Shown here piece after piece: positions 38,190-49,014 of a stretch of DNA of 64,000 bases; within the stretch, counting starts at the first letter, position 1, and each line of letters opens with the position of its first letter. The notes beneath the pieces were generated by a model. It was given only the letters and a program-made list of their open reading frames with translations, searched no databases and was not told where the DNA came from. Location: positions 59,730-123,729 of the forward strand of contig JANXSN010000106.1 in NCBI GenBank assembly GCA_025352685.1, in the 5' to 3' direction. The position numbers were made by a program, and so were the translations under genes. The DNA is from Sphingomonadales bacterium. Lineage in GTDB: Bacteria > Pseudomonadota > Alphaproteobacteria > Sphingomonadales > Sphingomonadaceae.

Positions 38190-39287
38190 TCAGGCCATGA
38201 ACGGTAGGTCCAATGCGTCGGCAACGGCACGATGACGGATATGACCGCCTGACACATTCAGTCCTGCGGCAAGATACGGATCTGCAGCCATTGCGGCTTC
38301 CGCGCCTTGATTGGCGAGGCGTAAAACGAAGGGCAACGTGGCGTTGTTGAGGGCGAAGGCTGATGTCCGCGCGACCGCGCCAGGCATGTTGGCGACGCAG
38401 TAATGGATGACCCCTTCCTCGATGAATACCGGATCGTCGTGGGTTGTCGGTCGGCTCGTTTCAAAGCAGCCCCCCTGGTCGATCGCGATGTCGACCAGTA
38501 CGGAGCCACGCTTCATCGTTTTCAGCATATCGCGCGTAACCAGTTTGGGCGCTGCAGCGCCTGGTACGAGAACAGCACCGATGACAAGGTGGGCCCTTTC
38601 GACCGCTGCGGCAATCGCGGCGCGCGAGGCATACTGTGTCTTGATTTGGCTTGAAAAGAACATATCCAGTTCAGCCAGTCGATCGTTGCTGATGTCATAA
38701 ATCGTAACGTCGGCGCGCATTCCAACCGCCATTTGCGCAGCGTTGACGCCTGAAACGCCACCGCCAAGGATTGCGACCCGTGCTGGAGCAACCCCCGGGA
38801 CGCCGCCGAGCAGGACACCCCTGCCGCCCTGTTCCTTTTCGAGATAGTGTGCGCCAACCTGAACCGACATGCGGCCCGCGACTTCGGACATGGGTTTGAG
38901 GAGAGGCAGTGCGCCCGCGCGCGACGTGACGGTTTCATAGGCTATGCAGGTAGCGCCCGACTTCATCAATCCTTCGGCCTGTGGCTTGTCGGCCGCAAGG
39001 TGGAGATAGGTGAACAGTGTGTGGCGCGCCTGGAGCATCGCGATTTCCGCTGCTTGCGGTTCCTTCACCTTCACAATCATGTCCGCTGCGGAAAACACTT
39101 CGCTTGCGTTGGGCAAGATCCGTGCGCCGGCGTCCAAATAATCACGATCGCTAAAGTCGATTCCGTTGCCGGCGAGTGCCTCAACCACGACCTCGTGGCC
39201 CGCGGCCGTCAGTTCGGCAACCGACGCCGGGGTCAAACCGACGCGGTATTCATGATTCTTGATTTCCTTGGGAACACCAACGCGCAC
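38190..39287 (-). CDS. ald: Alanine dehydrogenase
   Basis: Ald interconverts L-alanine and pyruvate plus ammonia using NAD. The 365-residue protein starts MRVGVPKEIKNHEYRVGLTP, has the catalytic VKVKEP segment, the NAD loop ILGGGVSGVNAAQ and the late DQGGCFETSRPT block. It is only 18 bp ahead of dnaG, so it may be the first gene of the dnaG-rpoD transcript. The divergent 158-bp gap towards kup holds its promoter. Confidence 0.95.
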   Translation of the reverse strand: MRVGVPKEIKNHEYRVGLTPASVAELTAAGHEVVVEALAGNGIDFSDRDYLDAGARILPNASEVFSAADMIVKVKEPQAAEIAMLQARHTLFTYLHLAADKPQAEGLMKSGATCIAYETVTSRAGALPLLKPMSEVAGRMSVQVGAHYLEKEQGGRGVLLGGVPGVAPARVAILGGGVSGVNAAQMAVGMRADVTIYDISNDRLAELDMFFSSQIKTQYASRAAIAAAVERAHLVIGAVLVPGAAAPKLVTRDMLKTMKRGSVLVDIAIDQGGCFETSRPTTHDDPVFIEEGVIHYCVANMPGAVARTSAFALNNATLPFVLRLANQGAEAAMAADPYLAAGLNVSGGHIRHRAVADALDLPFMA

Positions 39288-39445
39288 CGCGATTCTCCTC
39301 GTGAAAATGTGCGTAACAATCTTGCGCGACTCTGTAACATCATTCGGCGTATTTGTCTCGATTGCGTGACCACGGACACGGTGCTACGGCCGCGCGTCCG
39401 GCGCTTGGTCGGGATTTTTGGCTGAGAGGCTGGGTTCGCCCGTCG

Positions 39446-41383
39446 ATGTCTACAACAGCATCTACGACACTATCTGCTGCATCCACTTATAGCGCAGTCC
39501 TCGACGGCGATGAGGACCAGCCGCACGGCATTCACGGCAGCTTTCACACGCTTGCTCTCGGCGCTCTGGGCGTCGTCTTCGGCGACATCGGGACCAGCCC
39601 GCTGTATGCGCTCAAAGAGGTTTTTGTCGGGCACCATCCGCTCACGGTCGATGTGCTACACATCTACGGCGCGCTCAGCCTGATTTTCTGGTCGCTCGTC
39701 ATCATCGTGACGATTAAATATGTCATGCTGATCATGCGTGCGGACAACAAGGGCGAGGGCGGGAGCCTGGCGCTTTTCGCACTCGTATCGCGGATGACGG
39801 GTGCCAAACGCGGAGGGCCTCTTTTGATGCTTGGCGTGCTCGCCACCGCGCTGTTCTTCGGTGATGCGATAATTACGCCCGCGATCTCTGTATTATCGGC
39901 GGTCGAAGGACTTTCGGTTGTCGACGCGCGTTTTACGACGCTGGTTATTCCTATCTCAATCGGCATCCTCGTCGGCCTTTTTTTCATTCAGGCGCGAGGC
40001 ACCGATACGGTCGGCAAACTTTTTGGTCCGATTGTGCTGGTCTATTTGCTGATGCTCACCATTCTGGGCGTCGTGAACATCATTCGGCGGCCCGAAGTGC
40101 TCGAAGCCTTGAGTCCCCTTTGGGGCTGGCGATTCATGGCCGACGACCCGAAGCTTGGCTTTCTCGCGCTCGGCTCGGTGGTTCTGGCCGTCACCGGTGC
40201 CGAGGCGCTTTACGCTGACATGGGGCATTTCGGGCGACGGCCAATTGCCTATGCTTGGCTGTTTGTCGTGTTTCCAGCTTTACTGGTTAACTACCTCGGC
40301 CAATGCGCCTTGTTACTCCGAGACCCGTCAGCGGCGCAAAATCCATTTTTTCTCATGGCTCCCGAAGCCTGGCGCCTTCCGCTCGTCATCATTGCCACAC
40401 TGGCAACGATCATCGCGAGCCAAGCGGTAATTACTGGTGCCTTCTCGCTGTGTCAGCAGGCAGTTCAGCTGGGCCTGATGCCACGCCTCAAAATCGAGCA
40501 CACCAGCGCAAATGCCGCCGGGCAGATTTATGTCCCGATGGCCAATTGGACGTTGATGATCCTCGTCGTCCTTTTGGTGTTGATGTTTCGCCAGTCGACA
40601 AGCCTCGCTGCCGCTTATGGTATCGCCGTTACGGGAACGATGTTTATCACGACGTGCATGCTCGCCGTGCTTACCGCCAAGGTCTGGAAATGGCCGCTCT
40701 GGCTGGTGGTCCTGACAACGGCGATCTTCTTGACCATCGATGCCGCCTATTTCGCGTCGAACCTGACCAAGGTGCCTGACGGCGGGTGGTTCCCGCTCCT
40801 CATCGGCGCGATTGCGTTTACGCTGTTGACGACATGGTCGAAGGGTCGCGAGCTCATGATCGCGCGGCTGCGCGAGGCGGCGTTACCCATCAAGGTATTC
40901 ATTTCCTCCGCCGCCGGCTCGGCAACGCGCGTTCCGGGCACGGCTGTGTTCATGACAACCGCAGCTGACGGCGTGCCGCACGCGCTGCTTCACAATCTCA
41001 AGCACAACAAGGTTATTCATGAACGGGTGATCTTGTTGACCGTCAAGATTGCCCATGTGCCGTTCGTTGAAGAAGAGGCGCGCTGCCGGCTCGAGGATCT
41101 CGGCGATGGGTTCCACCGTCTCGTCATCAAATATGGTTTTATGCAGGAACCCGATGTGCCCGCCGCACTGGCCCGACTGACCGGATGCGGCCCGGCGTTC
41201 AAAATGATGGATACCAGCTTCTTCCTCGCGCGGCAGACGTTGTTGCCGTCGTCCCGGCCGGGCATGGCAATTTGGCGCGAGAAGCTTTTTGCCTGGATGC
41301 TCAGAAACGCAGAAAGCGCGATGGAGTTTTTCCGCCTGCCCACCAACCGCGTTGTCGAATTGGGCAGCCAGGTCGAGATTTGA
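39446..41383 (+). CDS. kup: Potassium uptake protein Kup
   Basis: Kup is an inner-membrane K+/H+ symporter. The 645-residue protein has the conserved first segment [19 protein letters not shown], about twelve membrane helices and a C-terminal cytoplasmic domain. The ATG at 39446 starts the protein at MSTTAST, about 55 residues before the first helix; the track start at 39353 is in the divergent promoter region and is rejected. Confidence 0.95.
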   Translation: MSTTASTTLSAASTYSAVLDGDEDQPHGIHGSFHTLALGALGVVFGDIGTSPLYALKEVFVGHHPLTVDVLHIYGALSLIFWSLVIIVTIKYVMLIMRADNKGEGGSLALFALVSRMTGAKRGGPLLMLGVLATALFFGDAIITPAISVLSAVEGLSVVDARFTTLVIPISIGILVGLFFIQARGTDTVGKLFGPIVLVYLLMLTILGVVNIIRRPEVLEALSPLWGWRFMADDPKLGFLALGSVVLAVTGAEALYADMGHFGRRPIAYAWLFVVFPALLVNYLGQCALLLRDPSAAQNPFFLMAPEAWRLPLVIIATLATIIASQAVITGAFSLCQQAVQLGLMPRLKIEHTSANAAGQIYVPMANWTLMILVVLLVLMFRQSTSLAAAYGIAVTGTMFITTCMLAVLTAKVWKWPLWLVVLTTAIFLTIDAAYFASNLTKVPDGGWFPLLIGAIAFTLLTTWSKGRELMIARLREAALPIKVFISSAAGSATRVPGTAVFMTTAADGVPHALLHNLKHNKVIHERVILLTVKIAHVPFVEEEARCRLEDLGDGFHRLVIKYGFMQEPDVPAALARLTGCGPAFKMMDTSFFLARQTLLPSSRPGMAIWREKLFAWMLRNAESAMEFFRLPTNRVVELGSQVEI

Positions 41384-41659
41384 TCGGTGACCGCACAATA
41401 AGGACGGCACGCTGCGTTTGCGGCGCCCTGTCGATCTCGGCAGTCGGTGGACCCGTCAAAATATAAGCTTGCCACTGTCGCTCGTGTCAACGTCGCACGC
41501 GAACCGCGTTCAGCGTTGCCGTGTTGTACGCACGCGAACATATATCGGCGACCGGACTGTAAGCCGCCTTCACCCGCCTCGGCGAAAGCGGTCTATGAAC
41601 GTCATCGGCGTGGATGGATGACGATTAACGTCGATGATTTCTGACGCATCGGACGCGGG

Positions 41660-42286
41660 TCAAGCAGGGGAAAAAGTACCCGTTGCCTCGTTAAGTAAAT
41701 ACAAAATGCCTTCGGTCAGCGCAAAATAGCTGCCTCGCAAACGCAGCTTACCCGCAGCCTCGCGCTCGGGAATGCACGGGAAGGTTCGCAGATTGGCGAG
41801 GCTAACCTTGACGCCTTCGAGTTCAAGCGCGCGTTGCGCTGCCTCACCCGTTCCATATTCGGCCACCACGCGATCGCGGGCATCGTCGAGCAGATCAATC
41901 CAGTGGGCGATGAACCCGCCTTCACCTGCGCGGGCATGCTCAAATGACCGCGACAGCGCCGCGGCACACCCCCCGCAAGCGCCGTGACCCATGACCATCA
42001 CTTCGGCGACTTCAAGCTGCGTCACGGCGAACTCGAGTGCCGCCGAAACACCGTGACGCCCCCCGCCGATTTCGAATGGCGGTACCAAGGCACCGACATT
42101 GCGGACCACGAACATTTCGCCCGGGACAGCCTGAAAGATAATCGTCGGATCGACGCGACTGTCGGAACAAGCAATGATCATGGTGCGAGGATTCTGACCG
42201 TTCGCCAGTTCTTGCCAACGCGCTCGCTCGCGGACCCAATCCTTTGCGCGGAACGCGCGATATCCTTCGATCATTCGGTCGGTCAT
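41660..42286 (-). CDS. Beta-class carbonic anhydrase
   Basis: This is a 208-residue zinc enzyme that interconverts CO2 and bicarbonate. The zinc ligands and catalytic dyad are present: Cys40, Asp42 and Arg44 in CSDSRVD and His101, Cys104 in GHGACGGC. The ATG at 42286 fits the family; the track version at 42574 runs antisense through lipA. It is divergent from lipA with a gap of 65 bp. The preceding 276 bp downstream of kup hold no supported gene. Confidence 0.93.
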   Translation of the reverse strand: MTDRMIEGYRAFRAKDWVRERARWQELANGQNPRTMIIACSDSRVDPTIIFQAVPGEMFVVRNVGALVPPFEIGGGRHGVSAALEFAVTQLEVAEVMVMGHGACGGCAAALSRSFEHARAGEGGFIAHWIDLLDDARDRVVAEYGTGEAAQRALELEGVKVSLANLRTFPCIPEREAAGKLRLRGSYFALTEGILYLLNEATGTFSPA

Positions 42287-42351
42287 GAGGTTGCCGTAAC
42301 GACATGGGGCAGGGGCTGGCAAGACGGCGCGTGCGGCACTATCTCCGCGAC

Positions 42352-43266
42352 ATGAGCCAGATCGATCCTGTAGTTGTTCCCGCCCGTCCGCGAAAGCCAG
42401 ACTGGATCCGAGTGAAAGCGCCGATGGGGGTGGCGTTTGCTGAGACCAAAGCGTTGATGCGCCGTTTAAACCTCGCGACCGTCTGCGAAGAGGCTGCGTG
42501 CCCCAATATCGGGGAGTGTTGGACCAAGAAGCACGCGACCGTGATGATACTGGGAGACACGTGCACTCGGGCATGCGCGTTTTGCAATGTGAAGACAGGG
42601 ATGCCGCGTGCGGTCGACCCGCTGGAACCTCAGCATACCGCCGATGCAGCTGCCGAACTCGGCCTCGAACATATTGTCGTGACCTCGGTGGACCGCGACG
42701 ACTTGCCAGACGGGGGGGCGTCGCAGTTCGTCAAGGTGATCGAGGCGCTCCGTCGAACCACGCCGAATACGACGATCGAAATCCTTACACCTGATTTCAG
42801 AAACAAGTCGCAAGCGGCTGTAGAAGCCATCATTTCAGCGCGGCCCGATGTATACAACCACAATCTGGAAACCGTGCCTCGCCTCTATCCGACAATCCGA
42901 CCGGGGGCGCGCTACTATGCATCGCTACGGTTACTCGACAGCATAAAGCAGCATGACCCGACGATATTCACGAAGTCAGGCATGATGATGGGCCTAGGCG
43001 AAGATCGGATGGAAGTTCATCAAGTGATGGACGACATGCGCAGCGCCGATGTAGATTTTCTGACGCTGGGTCAATATCTGCAACCCACGCCTCGGCATGT
43101 CAAAGTCGAAGAGTTCGTGACCCCTGCAACATTCAACGCCTACGCCGCGATAGCCCGCGCCAAGGGTTTCCTCTTGGTTGCATCATCGCCGCTCACGCGG
43201 TCGAGCTATCATGCTGGCGATGATTTCGCGAAGCTGAAGGCCGCCCGCCAAGCCAAGTTGAGCTGA
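42352..43266 (+). CDS. lipA: Lipoyl synthase
   Basis: LipA is a radical-SAM enzyme that inserts two sulfurs into octanoyl groups on lipoyl domains. The auxiliary-cluster cysteines C45, C50, C56 ([12 protein letters not shown]) and the SAM-cluster cysteines C71, C75, C78 (CTRACAFC) are all present, as is the C-terminal RSSYHAGD that supplies a serine ligand. The ATG at 42352 gives 304 residues. The stop overlaps the next start by one base. Confidence 0.97.
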   Translation: MSQIDPVVVPARPRKPDWIRVKAPMGVAFAETKALMRRLNLATVCEEAACPNIGECWTKKHATVMILGDTCTRACAFCNVKTGMPRAVDPLEPQHTADAAAELGLEHIVVTSVDRDDLPDGGASQFVKVIEALRRTTPNTTIEILTPDFRNKSQAAVEAIISARPDVYNHNLETVPRLYPTIRPGARYYASLRLLDSIKQHDPTIFTKSGMMMGLGEDRMEVHQVMDDMRSADVDFLTLGQYLQPTPRHVKVEEFVTPATFNAYAAIARAKGFLLVASSPLTRSSYHAGDDFAKLKAARQAKLS

Positions 43267-43736
43267 TGCCGCGCCATCACGAGAAACGAACGCTGCCGTA
43301 CGGCGCGGAGGCAATGTTCGACCTCGTCGCCGACGTTGCTCGGTATCATGAGTTCCTGCCTTGGGTGACTGCGGTGCGGGTTCGCAGCGACAGCGACGAC
43401 GAAATGATTGCTGACCTGATCGTGGGCTTCAAATCACTGCGCGAAAAATTCACGTCGCGCGTGGTGAAGGACCGTCCGCGCAAGATCATCGTCGACTATC
43501 TTGACGGACCGTTAAAATATCTCCGCAATGAGTGGTCGTTTGCTCAGACGCCAACGGGGTGCGATGTCGATTTCAGCGTTGACTTCGCCTTCCGCAACAG
43601 ACTCTTTGAGATGCTGGCTGGGCAAGTGTTCGACCAAGCGCTGCGCAAGATGATCGGCGCTTTCGAAGCCCGCGCCAATGAGCTCTACGGCGTGTCAGGC
43701 GGCATCAACAGCTCCAGTGCACACAGCACTGCTTGA
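43266..43736 (+). CDS. Coq10/RatA-type START domain protein
   Basis: This 156-residue protein is of the polyketide-cyclase/START fold. The opening ([33 protein letters not shown]) and the VGFKSLREKFTSRV segment match the Coq10 group, which binds ubiquinone or a precursor and supports respiration; RatA is the E. coli relative. It follows lipA with a one-base overlap. Its last 52 bp lie antisense to the 3' end of cinA. Confidence 0.88.
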   Translation: MPRHHEKRTLPYGAEAMFDLVADVARYHEFLPWVTAVRVRSDSDDEMIADLIVGFKSLREKFTSRVVKDRPRKIIVDYLDGPLKYLRNEWSFAQTPTGCDVDFSVDFAFRNRLFEMLAGQVFDQALRKMIGAFEARANELYGVSGGINSSSAHSTA

Positions 43737-44233
43737 AGCCGTACGCCACCGCGACCTTCATCGGGAAAAAGTTGTTTTTCGGCGACAATATCGTCCGGAT
43801 TGCCGCCCCGGACCGCTTTGGCAAAGATCACTGTTCCAACCGGTTTCTTTTCGCTGCCGCCATTGGGTCCGGCAATCCCGGTGATTGCTACGGCGACATC
43901 GGCACCGCTCCGTTCCATCATGCCGCGCGCCATTGCCCACGCTGTGGCGACTGAAACCGAACCGAAAGTCTCGACAATGTCGCTGCCAACTCCGAGCAGC
44001 GATGTCTTGGCTTCGTTGCTATAGGAAACAATGCTGGCGAGCAAAACGTCCGACGAACCCGCTATCTCGGTCAAGGCAGCACCAACCAAACCGCCCGTGC
44101 AGCTCTCGGCTACGGAAACGGTCCGCCCAACCGCCCGGTTCGCCTCCACTACGCGCCGTGCGGCCTCGACCAGAATGTCGGGCAGGAGGTAATCGCGGCG
44201 CGCGGGCGCGCCGGTTTCAGTCGCTTCGTTCAC
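43685..44233 (-). CDS. CinA family nicotinamide-nucleotide amidase
   Basis: This 182-residue protein consists only of the CinA C-terminal domain, as in PncC, which deamidates nicotinamide mononucleotide to recycle pyridine. The family signature VAESCTGGLVGAAL is at about 40-53, and AITGIAGPNGG follows. It lacks the N-terminal COG1058 domain of full CinA. Its start overlaps the ispDF stop by 4 bp, and its 3' end overlaps the Coq10 gene by 52 bp on the other strand. Confidence 0.9.
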   Translation of the reverse strand: MNEATETGAPARRDYLLPDILVEAARRVVEANRAVGRTVSVAESCTGGLVGAALTEIAGSSDVLLASIVSYSNEAKTSLLGVGSDIVETFGSVSVATAWAMARGMMERSGADVAVAITGIAGPNGGSEKKPVGTVIFAKAVRGGNPDDIVAEKQLFPDEGRGGVRLQAVLCALELLMPPDTP

Positions 44234-45381
44234 ATACCCTCCGGGACACGAGCCGTCACAATCGCCTGGGCAGCAATCCCTTCACCGCGGCCCGTAAACC
44301 CTAATCGTTCGGTCGTCGTTGCTTTGACGCTAACGCTTGATATCGGAATCTCGAGGATGTCTGCAATGCGGATTCGCATTGATTCTTGATGCGGGGCGAT
44401 CTTTGGCGTTTCGCAAATCAGCGTTAAGTCGACGAAATCAATAATAGCCCCTCTTGCGGCAATGAGGCTCGCCGCATGAGAGAGAAACTGGTGGGACGCA
44501 GCACCCCGCCATTTGGGGTCACTGGGTGGAAAATGAAACCCGATGTCGCCGGCGCAGATCGTGCCGAGCACAGCGTCGGTAATCGCATGCAGCGCGACAT
44601 CTGCATCGGAATGCCCCGAAAGACCGTGAGTGTGTTCAATCCTTATCCCACCGAGCCACAGTTCTTCGTCCAGTTCGAGCTTGTGGACGTCGAACCCACT
44701 AGCGCTGCGCGAAATCATGCGCGTGGCGAGCATCGCTTCAACACGAGCAACGTCGCCAGGGTGCGTTATTTTGTCGAGCATTGCGTCTCCCGTAACAATA
44801 GTCACGGCATGCCCCGTGTCGCGAACCATTTGCGCGTCGTCGGTGGCTTCGGCATCTGCGGGCCAGGCGTGATGGGCTGCGACGAGGATATCGAAGACAA
44901 AGGCCTGCGGCGTCTGTACCCGAAACAAATGGTCACGCGAAACAGTCTCTCCCAGCGTGACGTCATGACGAACCAAAGTGTCAGCAACCGGCATCACGGG
45001 TATAGCGCCTCCGTACGTATCGAGCTGATATAACAGCTCCTTGATGACCCTGGCCGGCACAAAAGGGCGGGCGGCGTCGTGGACCAGCACTTTGTGCGCG
45101 CCGCCCGCCATTTTTATTGCCGTAAGTCCATTGGCCACCGATTCACGACGCGTTGCTCCACCCACAATAACTCCTGCGGGTTTCCTGTTCCCCAAAGCCT
45201 TAAAGAGATCCTCCTGCTGGTCCTCGGCCGTTACGACAAACACCGGGATGTCACCAAATGCGTCGAAGGCGCGAGCGATTACCGGTATGCCGCCGAGGCG
45301 AGCAAATTGCTTTGGCACCGAGCCCCCGGCACGCACACCGCGCCCGGCGGCAACAATAAGAACGGTCGTGTCATAGCGCAT
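44230..45381 (-). CDS. ispDF: Bifunctional IspD/IspF of the MEP isoprenoid pathway
   Basis: This fusion of 383 residues joins the cytidylyltransferase IspD (about 1-225, LIVAAGRGVRAGG, VLVHDAARPF) with the cyclodiphosphate synthase IspF (GFDVHKL, GHSDADVALHAITDAVLG). They carry out two non-consecutive steps of isoprenoid synthesis; the fusion is common in alphaproteobacteria. The ATG at 45381 is preferred to the track start at 45447. It is divergent from dusB. Confidence 0.96.
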   Translation of the reverse strand: MRYDTTVLIVAAGRGVRAGGSVPKQFARLGGIPVIARAFDAFGDIPVFVVTAEDQQEDLFKALGNRKPAGVIVGGATRRESVANGLTAIKMAGGAHKVLVHDAARPFVPARVIKELLYQLDTYGGAIPVMPVADTLVRHDVTLGETVSRDHLFRVQTPQAFVFDILVAAHHAWPADAEATDDAQMVRDTGHAVTIVTGDAMLDKITHPGDVARVEAMLATRMISRSASGFDVHKLELDEELWLGGIRIEHTHGLSGHSDADVALHAITDAVLGTICAGDIGFHFPPSDPKWRGAASHQFLSHAASLIAARGAIIDFVDLTLICETPKIAPHQESMRIRIADILEIPISSVSVKATTTERLGFTGRGEGIAAQAIVTARVPEGM

Positions 45382-45464
45382 GCACTCCGTATCTAGTCGC
45401 CGCTTGGCTTGCCCGCCAGCGCGAATGAAGCTAGGGCGCTGCCTCATTTTTAGGCAATATCGAC

Positions 45465-46463
45465 GTGAAGCGCATCCACCCCATCATGATCGGCAATATT
45501 CGGGTCGAGGCACCTGTCGTGCTCGCGCCGATGACCGGCGTGACGGATATGCCTTTCCGGCAAATCGTGCGACGGTTTGGCTCCGGCCTCAACGTCACTG
45601 AAATGATTGCGAGCCAGGCGATGATCCGCGAGACGCGCCAGTCGCTGCAAAAGGCGGCGTGGCACGTGAGCGAGGAGCCCGTATCCATGCAGCTTGCCGG
45701 CTGCACGGCATATGAGATGGCAGAGGCCGCCAAGCTGAACGCCGATCGCGGTGCCGCGCTAATCGACATCAACATGGGTTGTCCCGTTAAAAAGGTCGTC
45801 AACGGCGACGCCGGGTCGGCATTAATGCGCGACTTGCCGCTTGCAGCATCGCTGATTGCAGCCACGGTCAAGGCAGTCGACGTGCCGGTGACGGTGAAAA
45901 TGCGCATGGGATGGGACCACACCTGTCTCAATGCACCCGAGCTCGCGCATATTGCGGAGGATCTGGGCGCCAAGCTGATCACCGTTCATGGCCGCACCCG
46001 CAACCAGATGTATCGCGACAGCGCCGATTGGGCGTTCGTTCGAAAGGTAAAGGACGCCGTGCGCATTCCCGTCATCGTCAATGGCGACATCTGCTCGCCT
46101 GGCGACGCGGTCTTGGCGCTCGACCAGTCGGGAGCCGACGGTGTAATGATCGGGCGCGGGGCCTATGGTCGCCCTTGGCTACTCGGCCAGACAATGGCCT
46201 TCCTGACAGAAGGCCGTCACCTCGCCGATCCGGGAATCGAAGAGCAATATCACTTGATTACAGAGCATTATAAAATGATGCTGGAACATTATGGCGAGCA
46301 AACGGGCGTCAATATGGCTCGCAAGCATATCGGTTGGTACACAAAAGGGCTGCATGGTTCCGCCGAGTTTCGCAACCATGTGAATCAGATACCCGATTCG
46401 AAAACCGTGCTGCGCATGCTCGACGAGTTCTACGCGCCGTGGCGCTCGCGCGCAGCCGCCTGA
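45465..46463 (+). CDS. dusB: tRNA dihydrouridine synthase (DusB/NifR3)
   Basis: This 332-residue flavoenzyme reduces uridines in tRNA. It has the FMN-binding start [15 protein letters not shown] and the catalytic Cys in INMGCPVKK. It begins with GTG at 45465. As in many alphaproteobacteria it heads the ntr operon; the 3' end overlaps ntrB by 25 bp. Confidence 0.95.
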   Translation: MKRIHPIMIGNIRVEAPVVLAPMTGVTDMPFRQIVRRFGSGLNVTEMIASQAMIRETRQSLQKAAWHVSEEPVSMQLAGCTAYEMAEAAKLNADRGAALIDINMGCPVKKVVNGDAGSALMRDLPLAASLIAATVKAVDVPVTVKMRMGWDHTCLNAPELAHIAEDLGAKLITVHGRTRNQMYRDSADWAFVRKVKDAVRIPVIVNGDICSPGDAVLALDQSGADGVMIGRGAYGRPWLLGQTMAFLTEGRHLADPGIEEQYHLITEHYKMMLEHYGEQTGVNMARKHIGWYTKGLHGSAEFRNHVNQIPDSKTVLRMLDEFYAPWRSRAAA

Positions 46464-47536
46464 CCCACGCGGGGCAACCCTCGACGGACGCGCTGATTGC
46501 GGCGCTGCCTACAGCCTTGCTCGTGCTCGACGGGGAAGGCTGTATAGCGAGCGTCAATGCCGCGGCGGAAATGCTGCTCAACGCGAGCGCTGCACACTTG
46601 TTACATAAACCACTTGGGATCGTTCTGCGCATTCCTGCGGCCTGTCACGCCGGCTTGCGCGAGGAGTCAGATTTCGCGGCCTATGACTGCCAGTTGGAGA
46701 CGGCGCGCGGCGTCCGCCTGCGCGCCCATCTTCTTGGTTCGCCTTTGCCAGACTACCCAGGCTGGCGGCTGGTGACACTGCACAGCGCCACGGCAGCACA
46801 CTCAATGGGACAGCAGTTCGACCGCCGCGACCGGAGCCGCTCCGCAATCGGCGCCGCTGCGATGCTCGCACACGAAATCAAAAACCCGCTATCGGGCATC
46901 CGCGGGGCTGCTCAATTGCTCGATTCGCATGTGGGCATCAACGGTAGCGACCTGACCCGGCTGATCCGGGACGAAGTAGACCGGATAACGGCACTGATAG
47001 ACCGAATGGAGGCTTTCACGGATAGCCGCCCGCTCGAGTGCACCTCGCAAAACCTCTACGCGATCCTCGAACATGCGCGTGCCGTTGCGGTAGCGGGGTT
47101 CGGCGACCGGATCGATATTCACGACGCCTACGACCCGTCCTTGCCACCGGTGTTCGTCCATCGGGATTCGCTTGTGCAGATACTGCTCAACCTGATCAAA
47201 AACGCCGCAGAGGCCGTGCCGGACGGGGAACGAGGAACCGTAACGCTGACGACGCGCTATCGCCACGGCGTCTCGGTGGCGAGCAGCGCGGCAAGCGGTG
47301 GGGAAAGGCGCCCCCTTTCGATCGAGGTTGGCATCGTTGACGATGGTCCAGGGCCCGGCGAAGAAATCGTCGATCATTTGTTTGAACCGTTCGTATCGTC
47401 GAAGTCTTCCGGTCGCGGCCTTGGCCTTGCGCTGGTCGACAAGTTGGTTCGCGACAATGGGGGCATTATCCAGTTTTCGCGTGACGGTACGCCGCCCAGA
47501 TCAGTTTTCCGCATCCTCCTGCCCCGGGCGGCATGA
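46439..47536 (+). CDS. ntrB: Nitrogen regulation histidine kinase NtrB
   Basis: This soluble sensor kinase has 365 residues: PAS-like domain ([11 protein letters not shown]), HisKA with the phospho-accepting His in [13 protein letters not shown] (near 143), N-box [11 protein letters not shown] and G2 [10 protein letters not shown]. It controls NtrC phosphorylation in response to PII. GTG 46439, inside the dusB end, gives the usual NtrB length; the longer track ORF is in the dusB gene. It overlaps ntrC by ATGA. Confidence 0.93.
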   Translation: MALARSRLTHAGQPSTDALIAALPTALLVLDGEGCIASVNAAAEMLLNASAAHLLHKPLGIVLRIPAACHAGLREESDFAAYDCQLETARGVRLRAHLLGSPLPDYPGWRLVTLHSATAAHSMGQQFDRRDRSRSAIGAAAMLAHEIKNPLSGIRGAAQLLDSHVGINGSDLTRLIRDEVDRITALIDRMEAFTDSRPLECTSQNLYAILEHARAVAVAGFGDRIDIHDAYDPSLPPVFVHRDSLVQILLNLIKNAAEAVPDGERGTVTLTTRYRHGVSVASSAASGGERRPLSIEVGIVDDGPGPGEEIVDHLFEPFVSSKSSGRGLGLALVDKLVRDNGGIIQFSRDGTPPRSVFRILLPRAA

Positions 47537-48957
47537 GGGGCGCGCGCATCCTTGTCGTTGATGACGACTCGGCGATCCGGACTGTGGTCGGCGAGGCGCT
47601 GCGCCGTGAGGGCTACCAGATACAGGCAGTCGGCACGATTGCAGCCCAAGCGCTTGCACTCGAAAAGTTCTTGCCCGACCTGTTAATCACTGACGTCATC
47701 TTGCCTGATGGCAACGGCCTCGATGCAGTACCCGGCGTATTGGCCAAGCGCCCCGACCTGCCGATCATCGTGTTGTCTGCGCAAAATACGCTCACAACGG
47801 CCGTTCGGGCGACCGAGCAGGGAGCGTTCGACTATTTACCCAAGCCGTTTGATCTCGATGCCCTGTGTCAGGCAGTGCGAAGCGGGCTGGCGCGGTCAGG
47901 CAGCTGGGACGAGGATCCCCCAAGCTCCGACGCCGCGCTTCCCTTGATCGGTCGTTCGCCGCCGATGCAAGACGTCTATCGCATGATCGCACGGGTTGTC
48001 GGCAACGATCTGAGCGTGCTCGTTCTAGGCGAATCGGGTACCGGTAAGGAACTGGTCGCAGGCGCCATCCATGAAATGGGCGGGCGGCGGGGAAGGCCGT
48101 TTGTGCCCGTCAATATGGCCGCCATTCCCCGCGAACTGATCGAGGCAGAGTTATTCGGTCATGAGCGCGGTGCTTTCACCGGGGCTAATGCCCGTGCAAC
48201 CGGACGGTTCGAAGAAGCGAACGGCGGAACGCTGTTTCTTGATGAAATCGGCGACATGCCGATGGAAGCGCAGACGCGGCTGCTGCGTGTGCTGCAGTCA
48301 AACGCGTTCACAACCGTTGGGGGGCGCACCGTCAACGTCGATGTCCGCATTGTCGCGGCGACGCATCAGAACCTGACCGCTCTGATCGAGGCGGGCCAGT
48401 TCCGCGAAGACCTGTACTACCGGTTAAACGTGGTTCCGATCTCGTTGCCGCCACTTAGAGAGCGCGGCGACGACATTTTGTTACTCGCCAATTCATTTCT
48501 CGACCGCGCCGCTGTCGACGGTCTTCCACGCCGTCGTTTGTCCGGTGACGCCGAGGCACGACTGCGCGCGCATAGCTGGCCGGGCAATGTCCGCGAACTC
48601 GACAATCTGATGCGCCGCCTCGCCGCGATCAGCCGTGATCCTGTCATTTCGGCAACGTTGATCGATGCGCAGCTCGGTTCCTCGGTCGCAGATCGTGCGC
48701 CTGTTGCTGAATCGTTGTCAGAAGCGTTCGATATGCACCTGGCGCGCTATTTCGTCGGCTTCGGTGACGGCCTGCCGCCGCCGGGACTTTACGATCGCGT
48801 CCTAGCCGACGTCGAGCGACCGCTGTTCCGTGCAACCCTCGCGGCGGTGCGGGGCAATCAGGTCCGCGCTGCAGATCTGCTCGGCATCAATCGCAACACG
48901 CTACGCAAGAAATTGACCGAGCTTGGAATCGATCCAGTCCGAAGAAGTCGCGACTGA
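47533..48957 (+). CDS. ntrC: Nitrogen response regulator NtrC
   Basis: This sigma-54 activator has 474 residues: receiver with Asp54 ([10 protein letters not shown]), AAA+ domain with Walker A GESGTGKE and an intact GAFTGA loop near 214, and a Fis-type helix-turn-helix at the end ([16 protein letters not shown]). The intact GAFTGA implies that the host has RpoN. It is coupled to ntrB by a 4-bp overlap. Confidence 0.96.
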   Translation: MRGARILVVDDDSAIRTVVGEALRREGYQIQAVGTIAAQALALEKFLPDLLITDVILPDGNGLDAVPGVLAKRPDLPIIVLSAQNTLTTAVRATEQGAFDYLPKPFDLDALCQAVRSGLARSGSWDEDPPSSDAALPLIGRSPPMQDVYRMIARVVGNDLSVLVLGESGTGKELVAGAIHEMGGRRGRPFVPVNMAAIPRELIEAELFGHERGAFTGANARATGRFEEANGGTLFLDEIGDMPMEAQTRLLRVLQSNAFTTVGGRTVNVDVRIVAATHQNLTALIEAGQFREDLYYRLNVVPISLPPLRERGDDILLLANSFLDRAAVDGLPRRRLSGDAEARLRAHSWPGNVRELDNLMRRLAAISRDPVISATLIDAQLGSSVADRAPVAESLSEAFDMHLARYFVGFGDGLPPPGLYDRVLADVERPLFRATLAAVRGNQVRAADLLGINRNTLRKKLTELGIDPVRRSRD

Positions 48958-49014
48958 TCGCAAAATCGGTGACCTGTGCTTGGAATGTCACGGGTTTGTT
49001 GTATTGTAGCAACA

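Noticed and set aside
41418-41644. Short ORFs between kup and the carbonic anhydrase gene
   Set aside because: Low-complexity translations, no ribosome-binding site and no recognisable sequence.
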